This document shows positions 45,456 through 58,600 of a stretch of 64,000 nt of DNA, in pieces. A model generated the notes under the pieces. The model ran no database searches. It was not told the DNA's origin and saw nothing but the letters and a program-made list of their open reading frames with translations. Position 1 is the first letter of the stretch. Each line of letters begins with the position of its first letter. The stretch is from positions 155,022,971-155,086,970 of the forward strand of contig NC_081411.1 of the NCBI RefSeq assembly GCF_030272615.1, written 5' to 3'. Both the position numbers and the translations under genes were made by a program. This DNA comes from Cryptomeria japonica. Taxonomy: Eukaryota; Streptophyta; Pinopsida; Cupressales; Cupressaceae.

Positions 45456-45745
45456 CTAGTTCTCATCAAGAGGGGTAGATACCCCTAACTTGTCTCTCAA
45501 ATAGACAAATGTGTCTCCAGGAAAAGGCTTAGTGAAATTGTCAGCGATTTTGTTCCTTTGTAGATAAATATTCCAACTTCACTTCCTCTTCATTGACTTT
45601 TTCTCTCAAGAAATGATACTTGATTGATACATATTTAGTCTTTGAATGTTGCATCATATTATATGACATATTAATAGTATTGGAATTATCACAATAAATA
45701 ATAGGAGGCTTATCATAGATAACTCTTATATCCTTCAACATTTTC
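45456..45745 (-). pseudogene. Copia A RNase H, C-terminal part
   Basis: Starts at the junction with Copia B (KMLKDIRV), then PPIIYCDNSNTINMS, the CDN block of Copia RNase H, then TKYVSIKYHFLREKV and YLSTKEQ. It ends LGVSTPLDEN with a stop at 45456. One indel or stop falls near KEQ. It continues the stretch at 53413-53895 once Copia B is removed. Confidence 0.85.
45741..45745. repeat. Copia B target site duplication, left copy
   Basis: TTTTC (GAAAA on the coding strand), matching 53408-53412. Confidence 0.85.
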
Positions 45746-47249
45746 CGATAGTTCTGATACTTAATGTTAAGTACAAATGCCAAGCTAATAAGATGAGAGG
45801 GGGGGGTGAATCATACAAATTTAATCTTCCATAAAAACATCAGATTCAACCTTGGTAACATATACTTCAGTAATATAACCAAAACTGCTAAACATGCAAA
45901 CTCAAAAGCATATAAACAACATAACACTCATAACACCAGATTTAATGTGGAAACCCAAATAGGGAAAAACCACTATGGCATTTCGGACCCATTAAGAAAT
46001 ATACTCTTCTAGAGTATGCTCGGTTAAAAGAAAATCCTATTAAAGAATACAAACACATTGCTAGATGTGATCCAATTAAGGGATTTCCCTCAGATCTGTT
46101 AGGATCTTCACCTTTTTAGAAGTGACCTTGTTAAAGGATTTCAAACACTCAATCAGAATGTCACCTTGCTAGAGGGTTTTACAAATAAGACTGTTAAGTC
46201 CACTCGGTTAACAGATTTTCTGTCACTTTACAAAATAACAGTAATAAAAATCTATCTGCAACTTCACATCTAAAATGCTAAAGCAGATTCTTATTTGCTC
46301 AATACAATATAGGACTTATCGTGTCCATCTGCTGGGCTCTATACTCTATTATTCAAATAGGTCTTCAAGCTTATGTGCTCGGTAATCACTATGTAGCATC
46401 CATGTGCATACACTTGCCCGCATACATTGTTTATCAATAGTTCCTTATTTATAAACAATTCGCCAACCGCTTAATCTCCTTGATCACATTTCCCATGATC
46501 AATCATAGCCATCAGATCTTCAAACTTTGACCAGGTTCAATGTATCCTTCAATCTGAAAAATGTTTTACCCCAACTTGGAACTTGCATACATTTCTTGGA
46601 ACTTGTGCTAGGGTATTACCGTTCAATCTAAGCTATAGATATTCCTGCCAATTTTCCTTTGCCATAGATTCTTTAACAAACTTCATTCATGGCATACCAA
46701 TCATTTAATCATAGCCAGCTCATCAAATTTCTTCATTAAATAATGCTTTTATTCATTCAATGCATTCTATTATTACTCGGTTGCAACTCGGTAAATACTA
46801 AACTTCACTCAGTAGACATTCTGCCTTCATTAACTGATAGTGATAACCTTAGGGTTTACCGACTAGGTTCCTTACTTGGTAACATAGTATAGTATTAACC
46901 TTACAATAAATAACATATGTATGGTATCAAAACAATCTAAACATCATGATCTCATCATTGTCTAGCTTGGTAATAGTTGCCCATTGAATAACTTATTCCT
47001 GCCCTTATTCATCATATTCTTTTTGTGTCTTTTACCAACATCTTTATACTCATCAAATCATATTTCTCAAGATATGGCAACATCATATTGAATTAGAAAA
47101 TCAATTTCTTGACATCAATGACAAAATAATGATAATAAGATAGTAAACATCCTTAATCAGTTATATCCATAATCATCAACAACCTTCTCAATATCCTTAT
47201 TGAAATGCCAACAATCTCTCCTTGTCTATTATAATGCCAAATGCCAACA
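45746..47249 (-). repeat. Copia B 3' LTR
   Basis: On the minus strand it starts TGTTGGCATTTGGC after the PPT and ends ACTATCG (the other LTR ends ACTATCA). It contains a G8 tract at about 45799-45807 and TTTATAAATAAGG (minus, about 46444-46456) as a TATA candidate. Confidence 0.9.
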
Positions 47250-47657
47250 ATCTCCCCCTTTAGCATTGATGGCAAAACCAATTGATTTGACCTAATTTAT
47301 TCGGATTGCTATGAGATTCTAAAATGCTGAAATACTCTCCCCCTGTCATCAGAATTATACCCCATACAATAGTCTTCTCCTTTTTTTTCTTTAGTCTTCT
47401 TCTCTTTTCTTCAGTCTTCTCCCCCTTTGACAATAATGCCAAAAAGTAAAGAACTAAAACATAAGTTTTTCCTGTATGAAGTGATTTCCTGCTGTTATGT
47501 GTCAACTTAGTCTCGGTCAGAGCATTTTGTCTTCAATTCATGTTCCCTGTATTATTTCGTGTACACCTTTAGAAAACATCCTAAAGTTTGTAAATCAGCA
47601 TCAACTCCTAAAAGATATTCTGTAGAGCCATCGAATTGATTCTTTCACCGAGCTCGG

Positions 47658-50600
47658 TCAGTGAGTAGAAGATAGGGGTAGGACCCCTAACTTACTTCTG
47701 AGATACTCAAAAGTGTCCCTTGGCAGTGGCTTGGTGAAGATATCTGCTATTTGTTCCTTTGTGCTAACATACTCCAACACCACTTTCTTCTCTTGAGCTT
47801 CTTCTCCAAGATAATGATATTTGATAGAGATGTGCTTTGTCTTAGAGTGCATAACAAGATTCTTTGAAATGTTAATGGCACTAGTATTGTCAAAGAATAT
47901 AGTTACTGCCTCGGTAACTTTCTCATTTATACCTTCCAATAGTTGTCTGATCCATCCTATGTTGGTAAAATTGAATGCTGCAGCAACGTATTCAGCTTCT
48001 GTTGTTGACTGTGAAACACATCCTTGTTTCTTGCTAAGCCAACTGACTAGTCTTTCTCCTAAAAAGAAAGCTCCTCCACTTGTGCTTTTCCTGTCATCAA
48101 TGTTGCCTGCCCAATCAACATCAGTATAAACTTTTAAATCAAAGTCATTTCCTTTCTGATATACTAAGCCATAATCCTCAGTGCCTTTCAAGTATCTAAA
48201 AATTCTCTTGATTGCTATCATGTGTGTTTCCTTAGGATCTGCAGAGAATCTTGCAACTATACCTACTGCATGTGCTCTGCCTGGCCTGCTGTGAACAACA
48301 TATTGCAAATTTCCAATCATGGATTGGTAAAGCGTCTCATCAACAGATGCAAATTTATCATTCTTTGATAGTTTACAATTGGTAGTCATAGGAGTACTTA
48401 CTGGTTTTGAATCCTCCATTCCAAATTTCTTCAAGATTTCCTTTATGTACTTGGATTGAGTAATGAAAATCTCATCTTTCATTTCTAGTATCTGTGAACC
48501 TATAAAATACTTTATCTCACCAATTAATGACATCTCAAATTCTTTGCTCATTTCATTTCCAAAGTTCTTGCATAAAGAGTCATTTCCACAAAAGATAATA
48601 TCATCAACAAATATGGCTAAGATCAGTATTCCATTTTCATCATTCTTCATGGACATATTGTTGTTTTCACTTGTCCTTATAAAACCAATCTTGATTAAAT
48701 AAGAGTGCAATCTTTCATACCATGCTCTAGGTGCTTGTTTCAAACCATATAAAGCTTTGTTCAATTTACATACCTGATCTTTATTTTTGTCTTCAACAAA
48801 TCTTTCAGGTTGTTCAATAAAAACTTCTTCTTCTAATATACCATTCAAAAATGCAGATTTAACATCCATTTGATATACCTTGAATTTTTTGAAAGAAGCA
48901 TATGCCAACAATGTTCTTACACCTTCAAGTCTAGCCACAGGTGCAAAAGTTTCACCATAATCAATTCCTTCTTCTTGAGCATAACCTTTGCAAACTTCTA
49001 GCTTTATTTCAAATGACCTCACCTTTTTCATTCAGCTTGTTTCTGAAAATCCACTTTGTACCGATTACATTTTTGTCCTTCGGTCTTGGGACCAATGTCC
49101 ATGTGTCATTCTTCTTGATTTGATCAATCTCTTCTATCATAGAATTTATCCAATCTTCACTGTTAAATGCCTCTTTCACTATTCTCGGTTCAAATTCAGA
49201 TATCAGACATGTGTTTTGTCTCAGTTTGTTCTTTGTTATTACTGGATCATCCTTATCTCCTATAATCTGACTTGATGCATGATGTCTTTTGACATACTTG
49301 GCTAATACAGGCTCGGTAGGCTCAGTATGATCTTCTTCATCACTCGGTAACTAAATATTTTCTTCATTTCCTTCTACAGTTTTCTCAGTAGGACTTGTCG
49401 GTTGAACATAGACAAATTCATCATAATCTTCTGGTTCTTTGGAATTTCCTTCATCATTTCTTTCTGTAGATTCATCAATTTTTACATTTGCACTTTCTAC
49501 TATTTTGTTAGATGATTTGATCATACATTTAAATGCTTTACTTCTAGAAGAATAACTAAGAAATGTTCCTTCTTCACTTTTCTGATCAAACTTGCCATTT
49601 CTATCATCTTTGTGTACATAGCATCTACTTCAAAAGATTTTAAAATAACTTACATTAGGTTTCGTGTCATACCATATTTCATATGGTGTCTTCAAAGTTC
49701 CTTTCTTCAGTTGTACTCGGTTCAAGGTGTAAACTGTTGTGCTTATTGCTTCTCTCCAAAATGTTTGTAGCACTTTCTTTTCAATCATCAGGGTTCTGGC
49801 TCAATCCACAATAGATCTGTTTCTTCTCTCAGAAATTCCATTTTGTTGTGGATTTCTCGGTGCAGAGACTTGTCTTTTTATACCATGATCATTGCAGAAT
49901 AAGTTGAACTCATCAGATGTGAATTCTCCTCCTCTATTTGATCTAAGACATTTCAGTTGTCTTCCTATTTCTTTTTCAACTCTTTTCTTGTACCATTTAA
50001 AAATTTGAAAAGCTTTTGAGTTTTCTTTTAAAAACATAATTGACATCATCCTTGAATAATCATCCACAAATAATATGAAATATTTCTCACCATAATAACT
50101 TTGAACTTTCATAGGACCACAAAGATCAATGTGCACAAGATCTAAAATACCCTTACAAGTGTAGGACTTACTTGTAAAGCTTGATCTTGTCATTTTACCC
50201 ATCTGGCATCCTCGACACATAGCATTCTTAGGTTTTTCAAGACTCGACAGACCTCTTACTTGGTGCTTCTTGCTTATTTTGATTAGATTATCAAAATTTA
50301 CATGACAAAACCTTTTATGCTATAACCTAGTATCATCTATCTTTGCATACAAACATTTATTCTGAGTTGAGTCAAGGTGAAATGTGTTACCGTTTGTTTG
50401 TGTCCCGGTAGCAGCTAACTTTCCATTCTTGTCATGAACTTTGACAATTCCTTTCGAAAATTCTATTAAGTATCCTGTATTGTTTAGCTATGCTACACTC
50501 AACAAATTGTATTTCAAACCTTCAACCCAATAAACATCATTGCATCTTGCATTGTCAAGAATTGTTATGGATCCTTTACCTTTTACCGAACATGGTGCAT

Positions 50601-51841
50601 CATTACCAAATCTTACATAGCCACCATCATAATCTTCTAACATAAAAAACTTGTGTTTATCACCTGTCATGTGATGTGAGCATCCACTATCTATCATCCA
50701 AGAAGCATTAGTATTTATGTGAGATATTAGGGCTTTTTCTTCATACCTTTCTTCATCTGATCCATCTTTGATAGCCACATAAACTACTTCCTCTGTATCA
50801 ATTTCATATGATTTATCATCATTGGATTCCTCATCAGCTATTAAGCATGACTTTCTATCTCTTCTTCTAAAGTCTCGATGTCCTCTGTAATGATTATCTT
50901 TCTATCTATCATCTCGGTAATCTCTCTTTTCAGTAGAATCTTTGTCAGGATAGTTAGAAGCCATATGTCCTATCTTATCACAATTGAAACATTTCAAAGG
51001 TAGTTTTCATTTATACTTACCTTTGCCTCTCGGTAACCTTCTTGCTAAAAGTGCTTCAAACTCTTCTTGCTTTCTGATTTCCTCATACAGTTTGTGTGCT
51101 CCCTCCATGTTCTTGTGAAATCTTTCACTTGCTCCACTGTGATCCCCTTTAGTGTACTTACTCACTCTATCATTGTAATCATCAGAATCACCAATAGGAA
51201 AAGAACTAAATGTAGATTCAACTTTATTTACCAATGACCCACTATTATCAAAGTTAATTAACTCAAATGCATGTAGCTTACCAATAGCAGCATCTAAAGA
51301 AACTGGCATATTGGGTACATACCTCAATTCATTGATTGCAAAGACTCGGATTGCATAAGCCGGTAGAAGGGTTCTTAACAACTTACTTGTTATATCCTTT
51401 TCTTCAATAGTTCCACCTGCTCCTTTGATATGATTGACAATCTCCTTTAGTCTTGTACTGTACTGGGTTATGTTCTCACCTTCATTCATCCTCATAGATT
51501 CAAGTTGTCCTCTTAGACTATCCACTTTTTCTCTTTGAGCATGTTCATTTCCACCATACATAGATATGAGCTTGTCCCACATTGCCTTTGCATCATTGTA
51601 GCCTTCTAGATCATTAAACTTTGAATCGGTCAATGCAGATGTTATTTCAATCATTGCTTGAATATGTTCTTGCTTTTGCTTTTATCTCTTCCATTGTCAA
51701 TGGATAGGTGCTTGGTGTAATGAAATCATTCTCCATATAATATACAACATATTCTCCAACTCCTGATAGGTGCAACTTCATCCTTTTCTGCCATGTAGAG
51801 AAACTTGACTTGTTCAGCTTCGGTGCATCCCTCTTATACAT
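47658..51841 (-). pseudogene. Copia B gag-pol polyprotein, decayed
   Basis: Start MYKRDAPKLNKS at 51841. Gag (51841-51007) has one stop near 51650. The zinc knuckle near 50980 reads CFNCDKIGHMASNY, with the fourth Cys replaced by Tyr. Protease: WMIDSGCSHHMTG (about 50690). Pre-integrase CRGCQMGK follows. Integrase (50220-49801): HIDLCGP, DDYSRM and PQQNGISERRN, with catalytic Glu kept; the second Asp block reads LRSNRGGEF, so Asp is lost there. RT and RNase H (49031-47658): [35 protein letters not shown] and DNTSAIN. A frameshift near 49020 and stops at 49800 and 50500 break the frame. Best-preserved part: the RT-RNase H frame of 457 codons. Confidence 0.9.
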
Positions 51842-51891
51842 CTTTAGATCTTTGCCTCAAGTACCTTTAAACTTTTCTTCCGGAGTCCAAA

Positions 51892-51903
51892 GCTCTGATA
51901 CCA
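51892..51903 (-). other. Copia B primer-binding site
   Basis: TGGTATCAGAGC on the minus strand, two bases after the LTR end; initiator Met tRNA type. Confidence 0.85.
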
Positions 51904-51905
51904 AT

Positions 51906-53407
51906 TGATAGTTTTGATACTTAATGTAAGTACAGATCCAATAGCTAACAAGATGAGAGGGGGGGGGGTCAATCATACAAACTTAATCTTCCATAAAAAC
52001 AACATATTCAACCTCGGGAACATATACTTTAGTAATATAACCAGAACTGCTAAACATGCAAACTCAAAAGCATATAAACATCATAAAACTCATAACACCA
52101 GATTTAACGTGGAAACCCAAATAGGGAAAAACTATTATGGGATTTCGGACCCACTTAGAAATATACTCTTCTAGAGTATGCTCGGTTAAAAGAAAATCCT
52201 ATTAAATATTACAAACACATTGCTAGATATGACTTGGTTAAGGGATTTCCCTCAGATCTATTAGTATCTTCACCTTGTTAGAAGTGACCTTGTTAAAGGA
52301 TTTCAAACTTTCAATCAGAATGTCACCTTGCTAGAGGATTTTACAAATAAGATTGTTAAGTCCACTCTGTTAAGAGATTTTTTGTCACTTTACAAAATAA
52401 CAATAATAAAAATCTATCTGCAACTTCACATCTAAAATGCTAAAGCAGATTCTTATTTGCTCAATACAATATAGGACTTATTTTGTCCATCTACTAGGCT
52501 CTATACTCTATTATTCAAATAGGTCTTCAAGCTCTGTGCTCGGTAGTCACTATGTAGTATCCCTGTGCATACACTTGCCCGCATACATTGTTTATCAACA
52601 GTTCCTTATTTATAAACAATTCGCCAACCGCTTAATCTCCTTGATCACATTTCCCATGATCAATCATAGCCATCAGATCTTCAAACTTTGACTAGGTTCA
52701 ATGTATCCTTTGATCTGAAAAATGTTTTACCCCGCCTTGGAACTTGCATACATTTCTTGGAACTTGTGCTAGGGTATTATGGTTCAATCTAAGCTGTAGA
52801 TCTTCCTGTCGATTTTCCTTTGCCATAGATTCTTTAACAAACTTCATTCATGACATACCAATCATTTAATCATAGCCATCTCATTAGCTTCCTTCATTAA
52901 ATAATGCTTTTATTCATTTAATGCATTTTGTTATTACTTGGTTGCAACTCCGTAAATACTAAACTTCACTCGGTAGACATTCTGCCTTCATTAACCATAG
53001 CAATAACCTTAGGGTTTATCGACTAGGTTCCTTACTCAGTAACATAGTATAGTATTAACCTTACAATAAATAACATATGTATGATATCAAAACAATCTAA
53101 ACATCATTATCTCATCATTGTCTAGCTCGGTAATAGTTGCCCATTGAATAACTTATTCCTCCCCTTATTCATCATATTCTTTCTGTGTCTTACCGACATC
53201 TTTATATTCATCAAATCATATTTCTCAAGATATGGCAACATCATACTGAATTAGAAAATAAATTTCTTGACATCAATGATAAAATAATAATAATAAGACA
53301 ATAAACATCCTTAATCAGTTATATCCATAATCATCAACAACCTTCTCAATATCCTTATTGAAATGCCAATAATCTCTCCTTGTCTGTTATAATGCCAAAT
53401 GCCAGCA
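51906..53407 (-). repeat. Copia B 5' LTR
   Basis: Pairs with 45746-47249. On the minus strand it starts TGCTGG where the other copy has TGTTGG. The G tract here is 10 long against 8 in the other LTR. The ORF at 51905-52174 is spurious and recurs in the other LTR. Confidence 0.9.
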
Positions 53408-53412
53408 TTTTC
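53408..53412. repeat. Copia B target site duplication, right copy
   Basis: TTTTC, matching 45741-45745; the Copia A codons (WMKKML) are restored when Copia B and one copy are removed. Confidence 0.85.
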
Positions 53413-53895
53413 TTCATCCAAACTACATGAGTGAAACTACCAACAACAACAATGTACTCAACTTCAGCAGTAGATAAGGACACTAAATCTTGTTTCTTGC
53501 TAGCCCATGAAACCAATTTCTTTCCTTATAAGAATGCACCATCGAAGGTACTCTTTCAGTCATCAACATCACCAACCCAATCAACATCACTTTAAGAAAA
53601 TAACATGAAATCATCCTTCCTCGGATACCACAAACCACAATCCATAGTCCCCTTCAAGTATCTAAATATCCTCTTAATAATAGTGACATGACTCTCTTTT
53701 AGATTAGCTTGATATCTAGCAACCATGCACACAACATGCATAATGTCTAGTCTAGTATAAGTAACATAATATAGTCCACCAAGCATAGATATGTACAAAG
53801 ACTAATTAGCTTTCGGAGATTCATCTTTTTTAGACAATTTGCAGCTAGTCACCATAGGAGTTCCAACCGGTTTGGACTCATCTAACCCAAACTTC
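53413..53895 (-). pseudogene. Copia A RT end and RNase H start
   Basis: Minus strand from 53895: KFGLDESKPVGTPM, YISMLGGLYYVTYTRLDIMH, RIFRYLKGTMDCGLWYPRKD, DVDWVGDVDD, KSTFDGAFL, KKLVSWASKKQDLVSLSTAE, then THVVWMKKM up to the Copia B junction. Several stops (TAG/TAA). The right side is cut by the Copia C LTR. Confidence 0.85.
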
Positions 53896-55417
53896 TGATA
53901 ACTCAATGGTGTGCAAATAGTACCAAACCAGTACTGAGAGGGCGGGGGGGTGAATTAGTACAGGCAAAAGCTCAACCTTAAATCGGTTTGTCAACTAACA
54001 CTTATGCACTGACAAACAAACAACAGCACCAGTCCTTCAACAGAGTTCAACCAGCAAAACCCAGTGTAACTAAGACAAGCAAAGACCAGTTGACACTTAT
54101 CTTCTCATATAATCTAATTCTTCATTCCCATTTCACTCTAATGCACGAACATGCAATCTACCATCAAAGTTGTACATATTATAGCAAGATCAACATGCAT
54201 CACCACTTAATTAGAAAATAATCATAACATCACATGAAGAAAACATCACACATGACACACATATTTTTCACATGGAAACCCAACTAGGAAAAACCACGAT
54301 GGGGATGAATACCCACAAGCTCGTTTTTGAACTCTTTGGAAGTCCTCTCTGTTAGGATCCTTGTTCGGTTAAAGACATATACAATAGGTTCTGTTAGGAA
54401 CCGATCCTATTAGGGATCACCTAGTTAAGGGATGGCTACAATACCCGGTTAAGGATTAAACCCTGTTAAGGGTACCTTGTTAGAGGATTTCAAGAACTCA
54501 ATAGCTAAAGGATATCAATGACTCAGTAGCTTCGAGTTACCCTGTTAGAGGATTTTCAACAAGCTGGTTAAGGCTACCCTGTTAGGGGATTTCACAACTA
54601 TTGAAGTAGTTAAAGATTAACAGGTGTATCAATGACCTAATAATAGCCTCAATGCCAATGCATATCCGCTTAAGCTTCTCTTCACCTTCTGCACTTACAC
54701 TCTTCAGATATGACTTCTATTCTCTGGTCTGGCAAGAATCACGTATCTCTTCTCTTAGATACACACACACAACTTTTGCGAACAACTTCTAAAAGAATCA
54801 CAACATCGACCTTATAGGACAATAGATAGGTCGGTAGCATAAACCCTAAACCCTAGACCTGTTAGGTTAAGGAATTCAAACGGTTCAATCTTGACCATCG
54901 ATCATACTATGTTGAATGCAACTATCTTGATCCAATCTCAAGACATTCTCCATCATTCATTTTTCACCAATTTCATGGCGGCTGATAACCCATCACATGT
55001 TATCACCATTTATAGACTTCGCACATTCCGGAGGTAGATAGGAACACTCTTCTTTATGCAAGATCCTTCATGCGCACAAGGCTTACGTGGCAACACTATC
55101 TATTCTTCATTATCATGCTAACGTCATCACATAAAGATCACCGATTGAGTCACACAGGCTTGAGATACTCCAACCGGAAATCTTGAAGTGGAAACTGCCT
55201 ACCAACTGGTAGTCATACAATGCTTCCATGTGTCAGTTCCCATGACTACATACCGGTTCACCTTGACATGTCGTTTCACCTAGAACAAATATACCGCTTT
55301 ACTTTGGCATATATAGCGGTTCTCACATATGTCGATTCTGTCTTCATATCACATAATGACATAAATGACAACATACAATATCATTATGTCCTCATACCGG
55401 TTCACATAATGCCAACA
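53896..55417 (-). repeat. Copia C 3' LTR
   Basis: About 1,522 bp; on the minus strand it starts TGTTGGCATTATGTG and ends GAGTTATCA. TATA candidate CTATAAATGG (minus, 55006-55015). A GGGCGGGGGGG tract lies near the end. Confidence 0.88.
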
Positions 55418-55624
55418 ATCTCCCCCTTTGGCATTGATGGCAATATAAAAAGATATCTTTCTACATACTCATCTTCTCATTAATTTTTGCAGATATCTTC
55501 TTCACTACACTTCTTCTCCCCCTTTGACAACAATGCCAAAGTGGAGGCACAAACATCCCTGTTCCATTATGCTGCTCCCCCTGAGGAGTAGCATCCTTCA
55601 ACACATCAATCAAACAAAATTTGA

Positions 55625-58600
55625 CTACGCAATACTTGACTGATGTGGAACAAATACTTTTAATTTACCTCCTGAAGGGGCAGTACCACCAATTAACCTC
55701 TTAAATACACAAATGTAGTCTTTGAGAGGCTTGGTGAATATGTTTGCTAACTGCTCCTTACTGGAAACATGTTCTAGTGCAATTTGTTTATTCTGAACCT
55801 TTTCCCTCAAGAAATGATACTTAAGCTCAAAATGCTTGGTTCTAGCATGTAAAACTGGATTCTTTGAAATATTGATAGCGCTTGTGTTATCACAGAATAT
55901 ACTTACCAGTTCAGATAGAGGGATTTTGAAGCCATCTAATACATGATTCATCCAGATTGTCTGAGTACAGTTCATGAAAGCTGCAACATACTCTGCTTCT
56001 GCTGTAGACTGAGAGATACAACTATGCTTCTTACTCATCCATGAGACCAGTCTACCACCAAGAAAGAATGCACCACTAGTTGTTCTTTTCCAATCATCCA
56101 CATTACCTGCCCAATCAGCATCTATGAATACTTTCAGGTTGAAATCATTGTTGTATGGGTACCATAATCCATAGTCAACTATTCCCTTCAGATACCTAAG
56201 AATCCACTTGACTGCAACCAAGTGGGATTCTCTTGGACTTTTCTGGAACCTTACAGTAATGCCAACTGCATGTGCAATGTCTGCTCTTCTATGCACTACA
56301 TAATGCAACTTACCAATCATTGATCAGTATTCCTTCTCATCAACCAATATAGAATCATCCTCTTTTGATAATTTACAACTGGTCACCATCTGTGTACCAA
56401 TTGGTTTGCTATCTTCCATGCCAAAGGTCTTCAACACCTCTTTGACATATTTGGACTAAGTGATTAAGATTTCATCTTTCATCTGCTGGATCTGCAGTCC
56501 AATGAAGAACTTAATCTCCCCTATGAGTGACATCTCAAACTCTTCCTTCATCTCATCAGCAAACTCATGACTCATCTTGTCATCTCCACCAAAGATAATG
56601 TCATCAACAAAAACTTGACAGATCAGGATCTGATCTCCTTCAGATTTCAAGTAGATATTGCTATCTTGACTTGATCTCTCAAATGCAATCTTCACAAGAT
56701 GGGAATGTAGACATTCATACCATGCTCTAGGTGCCTGCTTTAGACCATATAAGGCTTTAGGTAGCCTACACACCTTATCACTATCTTCAGATAGGGAAAA
56801 CTGATCTAGTTGCTCTATATACACCTCCTCTTCTAGTACACCATTTAGGAATGCAGATTTTACATCCATTTGATATAGCTTGAATCTTTTAAAAGCTGCA
56901 TATGCAAGAAGCATACAAACTCCTTCCAATCTGGCTATAGGAGCAAAGGTTTCTCCATTGTCTTCTCCTTCTTCTTGAGCATATCCTTTGCACACCAATC
57001 TGGCTTTGTTCCTGATCACTGTGCCATCCTCATTCAGCTTGTTTTTGAACACCCATTTGGTGCCAATGACATTTTTATGTTCTGGTCTAGGTACCAAGGA
57101 CCATGTACCATTTTTCTCTATCTGGTCAAGTTCCTCTTCCATTGCCTTGATCCAGTCTTCATCTTTATGAGCCTCTTTGAATGACTTAGGCTCAAATTCA
57201 GAGATCAAACATGAGTTTTCTCTGATCTTTCTTCTTGTAAGGATTCCTGCATCCTTATCTCCTATGATCTGCTTAGGATCATGATTCATCTTGACATACT
57301 GAGGAATAGTCTTGACTAGTTCTTCTTACTTTTCCTCTTCATCCTCATCTTCATCAGTATCAACATTCACCGATTCAAGAACACTGTTATTGGTACTTGG
57401 TTGACTGACAACCGATTCATTTACAACTTGCTCACTACCTATTTCCTCTGGTTTCTCAGAGGTTTCATCAACTCTCCCATTGATACTTTCCATAATTCTC
57501 TGAGTCCTATTGTTGAAACACTTGAGAGCTTTACTCTTGGTGGAATATCCTAGGAATATTCCCTCATCATAATTAGCTTCAAACTTGCCTGGATGTTCAC
57601 TCCTCTTGATGTAAAATTTGCTACCAAATACCCTAAAGTAGCTAACCACAGGTGTCTTACCGGTCCAATACTCATAAGGAGTTTTATCATTACCTTTCTT
57701 GATGAGTACTTGGTTCATTGTGTAGACTACAGTGCTTACCGCTTCTCTCCAAAAGGTGTGAGCAACTTTTCCTTGAATCAACATGGTTCTACCTGCTTCA
57801 ACGATAGTCCAATTATTCCTCTTTGCTAGGCCATTCTGTTGTGGAGTCGAGGGGGTAGACACATGCCTCTTGATGCCAAATTCTTCACAATACTTGTTGA
57901 ATTCACCAGAAGTGAATTCCCCTCCTTGATCAGTTCTGAGACACTTGATCCTTTTACTACTTTCCTTCTCCACTAATGCTCTGAAAGCTTTGAACTTCAC
58001 AAAGGCTTCAGATTTGTCTTTCAAGAATGTGACCCACATCATTCTTGAGTAGTCATTAGTGAGAATCATGAAATAACTATCACCCTGCACACTTCTAGTT
58101 TTCATAGGACCACACAAATCAGTATGCACAAGATCAAACAAGTTGTCAACAGTGAAAGATTTACCTTTAAAGGTTGAGGAAGACATTTTCCCCAATTGAC
58201 ACTCTCTGCACAAGGTATTATCCTGCTTGCTTAGCACCGGCAACCCTCTAACTACCTTGATCTTACTATCCTTCACAATGTTATCAAAGTTTACATGCCA
58301 GAGTCTCCTATGCCATATCCAGCTATCATCAAAATTAGCCATAAGACATGTACTTATATTTGCATTCAGATGAAATAGGTTACCTTTGGTCTACATGCCG
58401 GTGGCCACCAATTCACCATCTTTTCCTTTGATTCTACAAACTCCATTCTTGAATTCTAGAGTGAGGCCACTGTCATTCAGCTAGGCAACACTCAGAAGGT
58501 TGTGTCTGAGACCATCAACCCAGTACACATTGTCAGCACTACTCTTTCCATTCAGAGAGATGGACCCTCTGCCTTTGACCATGCATTGTGCATCATTGCC

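Larger units (their letters stand above)
45746..53407 (-). mobile_element. Copia B, full-length, nested in Copia A
   Basis: 7,662 bp with LTRs of 1,504 and 1,502 bp, a PBS, a gag-pol relic and a PPT (47250-47262). It lies inside the RNase H gene of Copia A with a 5-bp duplication on both sides. LTR divergence is about 8% over the first 520 bp by eye, lower further in. Confidence 0.92.
43841..53895 (-). mobile_element. Copia A, 3' half only, split by Copia B and cut by Copia C
   Basis: Minus strand. 3' LTR 43841-45138, PPT 45139-45151 (reads CCAAAGGGGGAGAT on the minus strand), RNase H end 45456-45745, interruption by Copia B (45746-53407), then RNase H start and RT end 53413-53895. Its RT N-terminus, integrase and gag would lie right of Copia C but are not found there. 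Confidence 0.8.
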
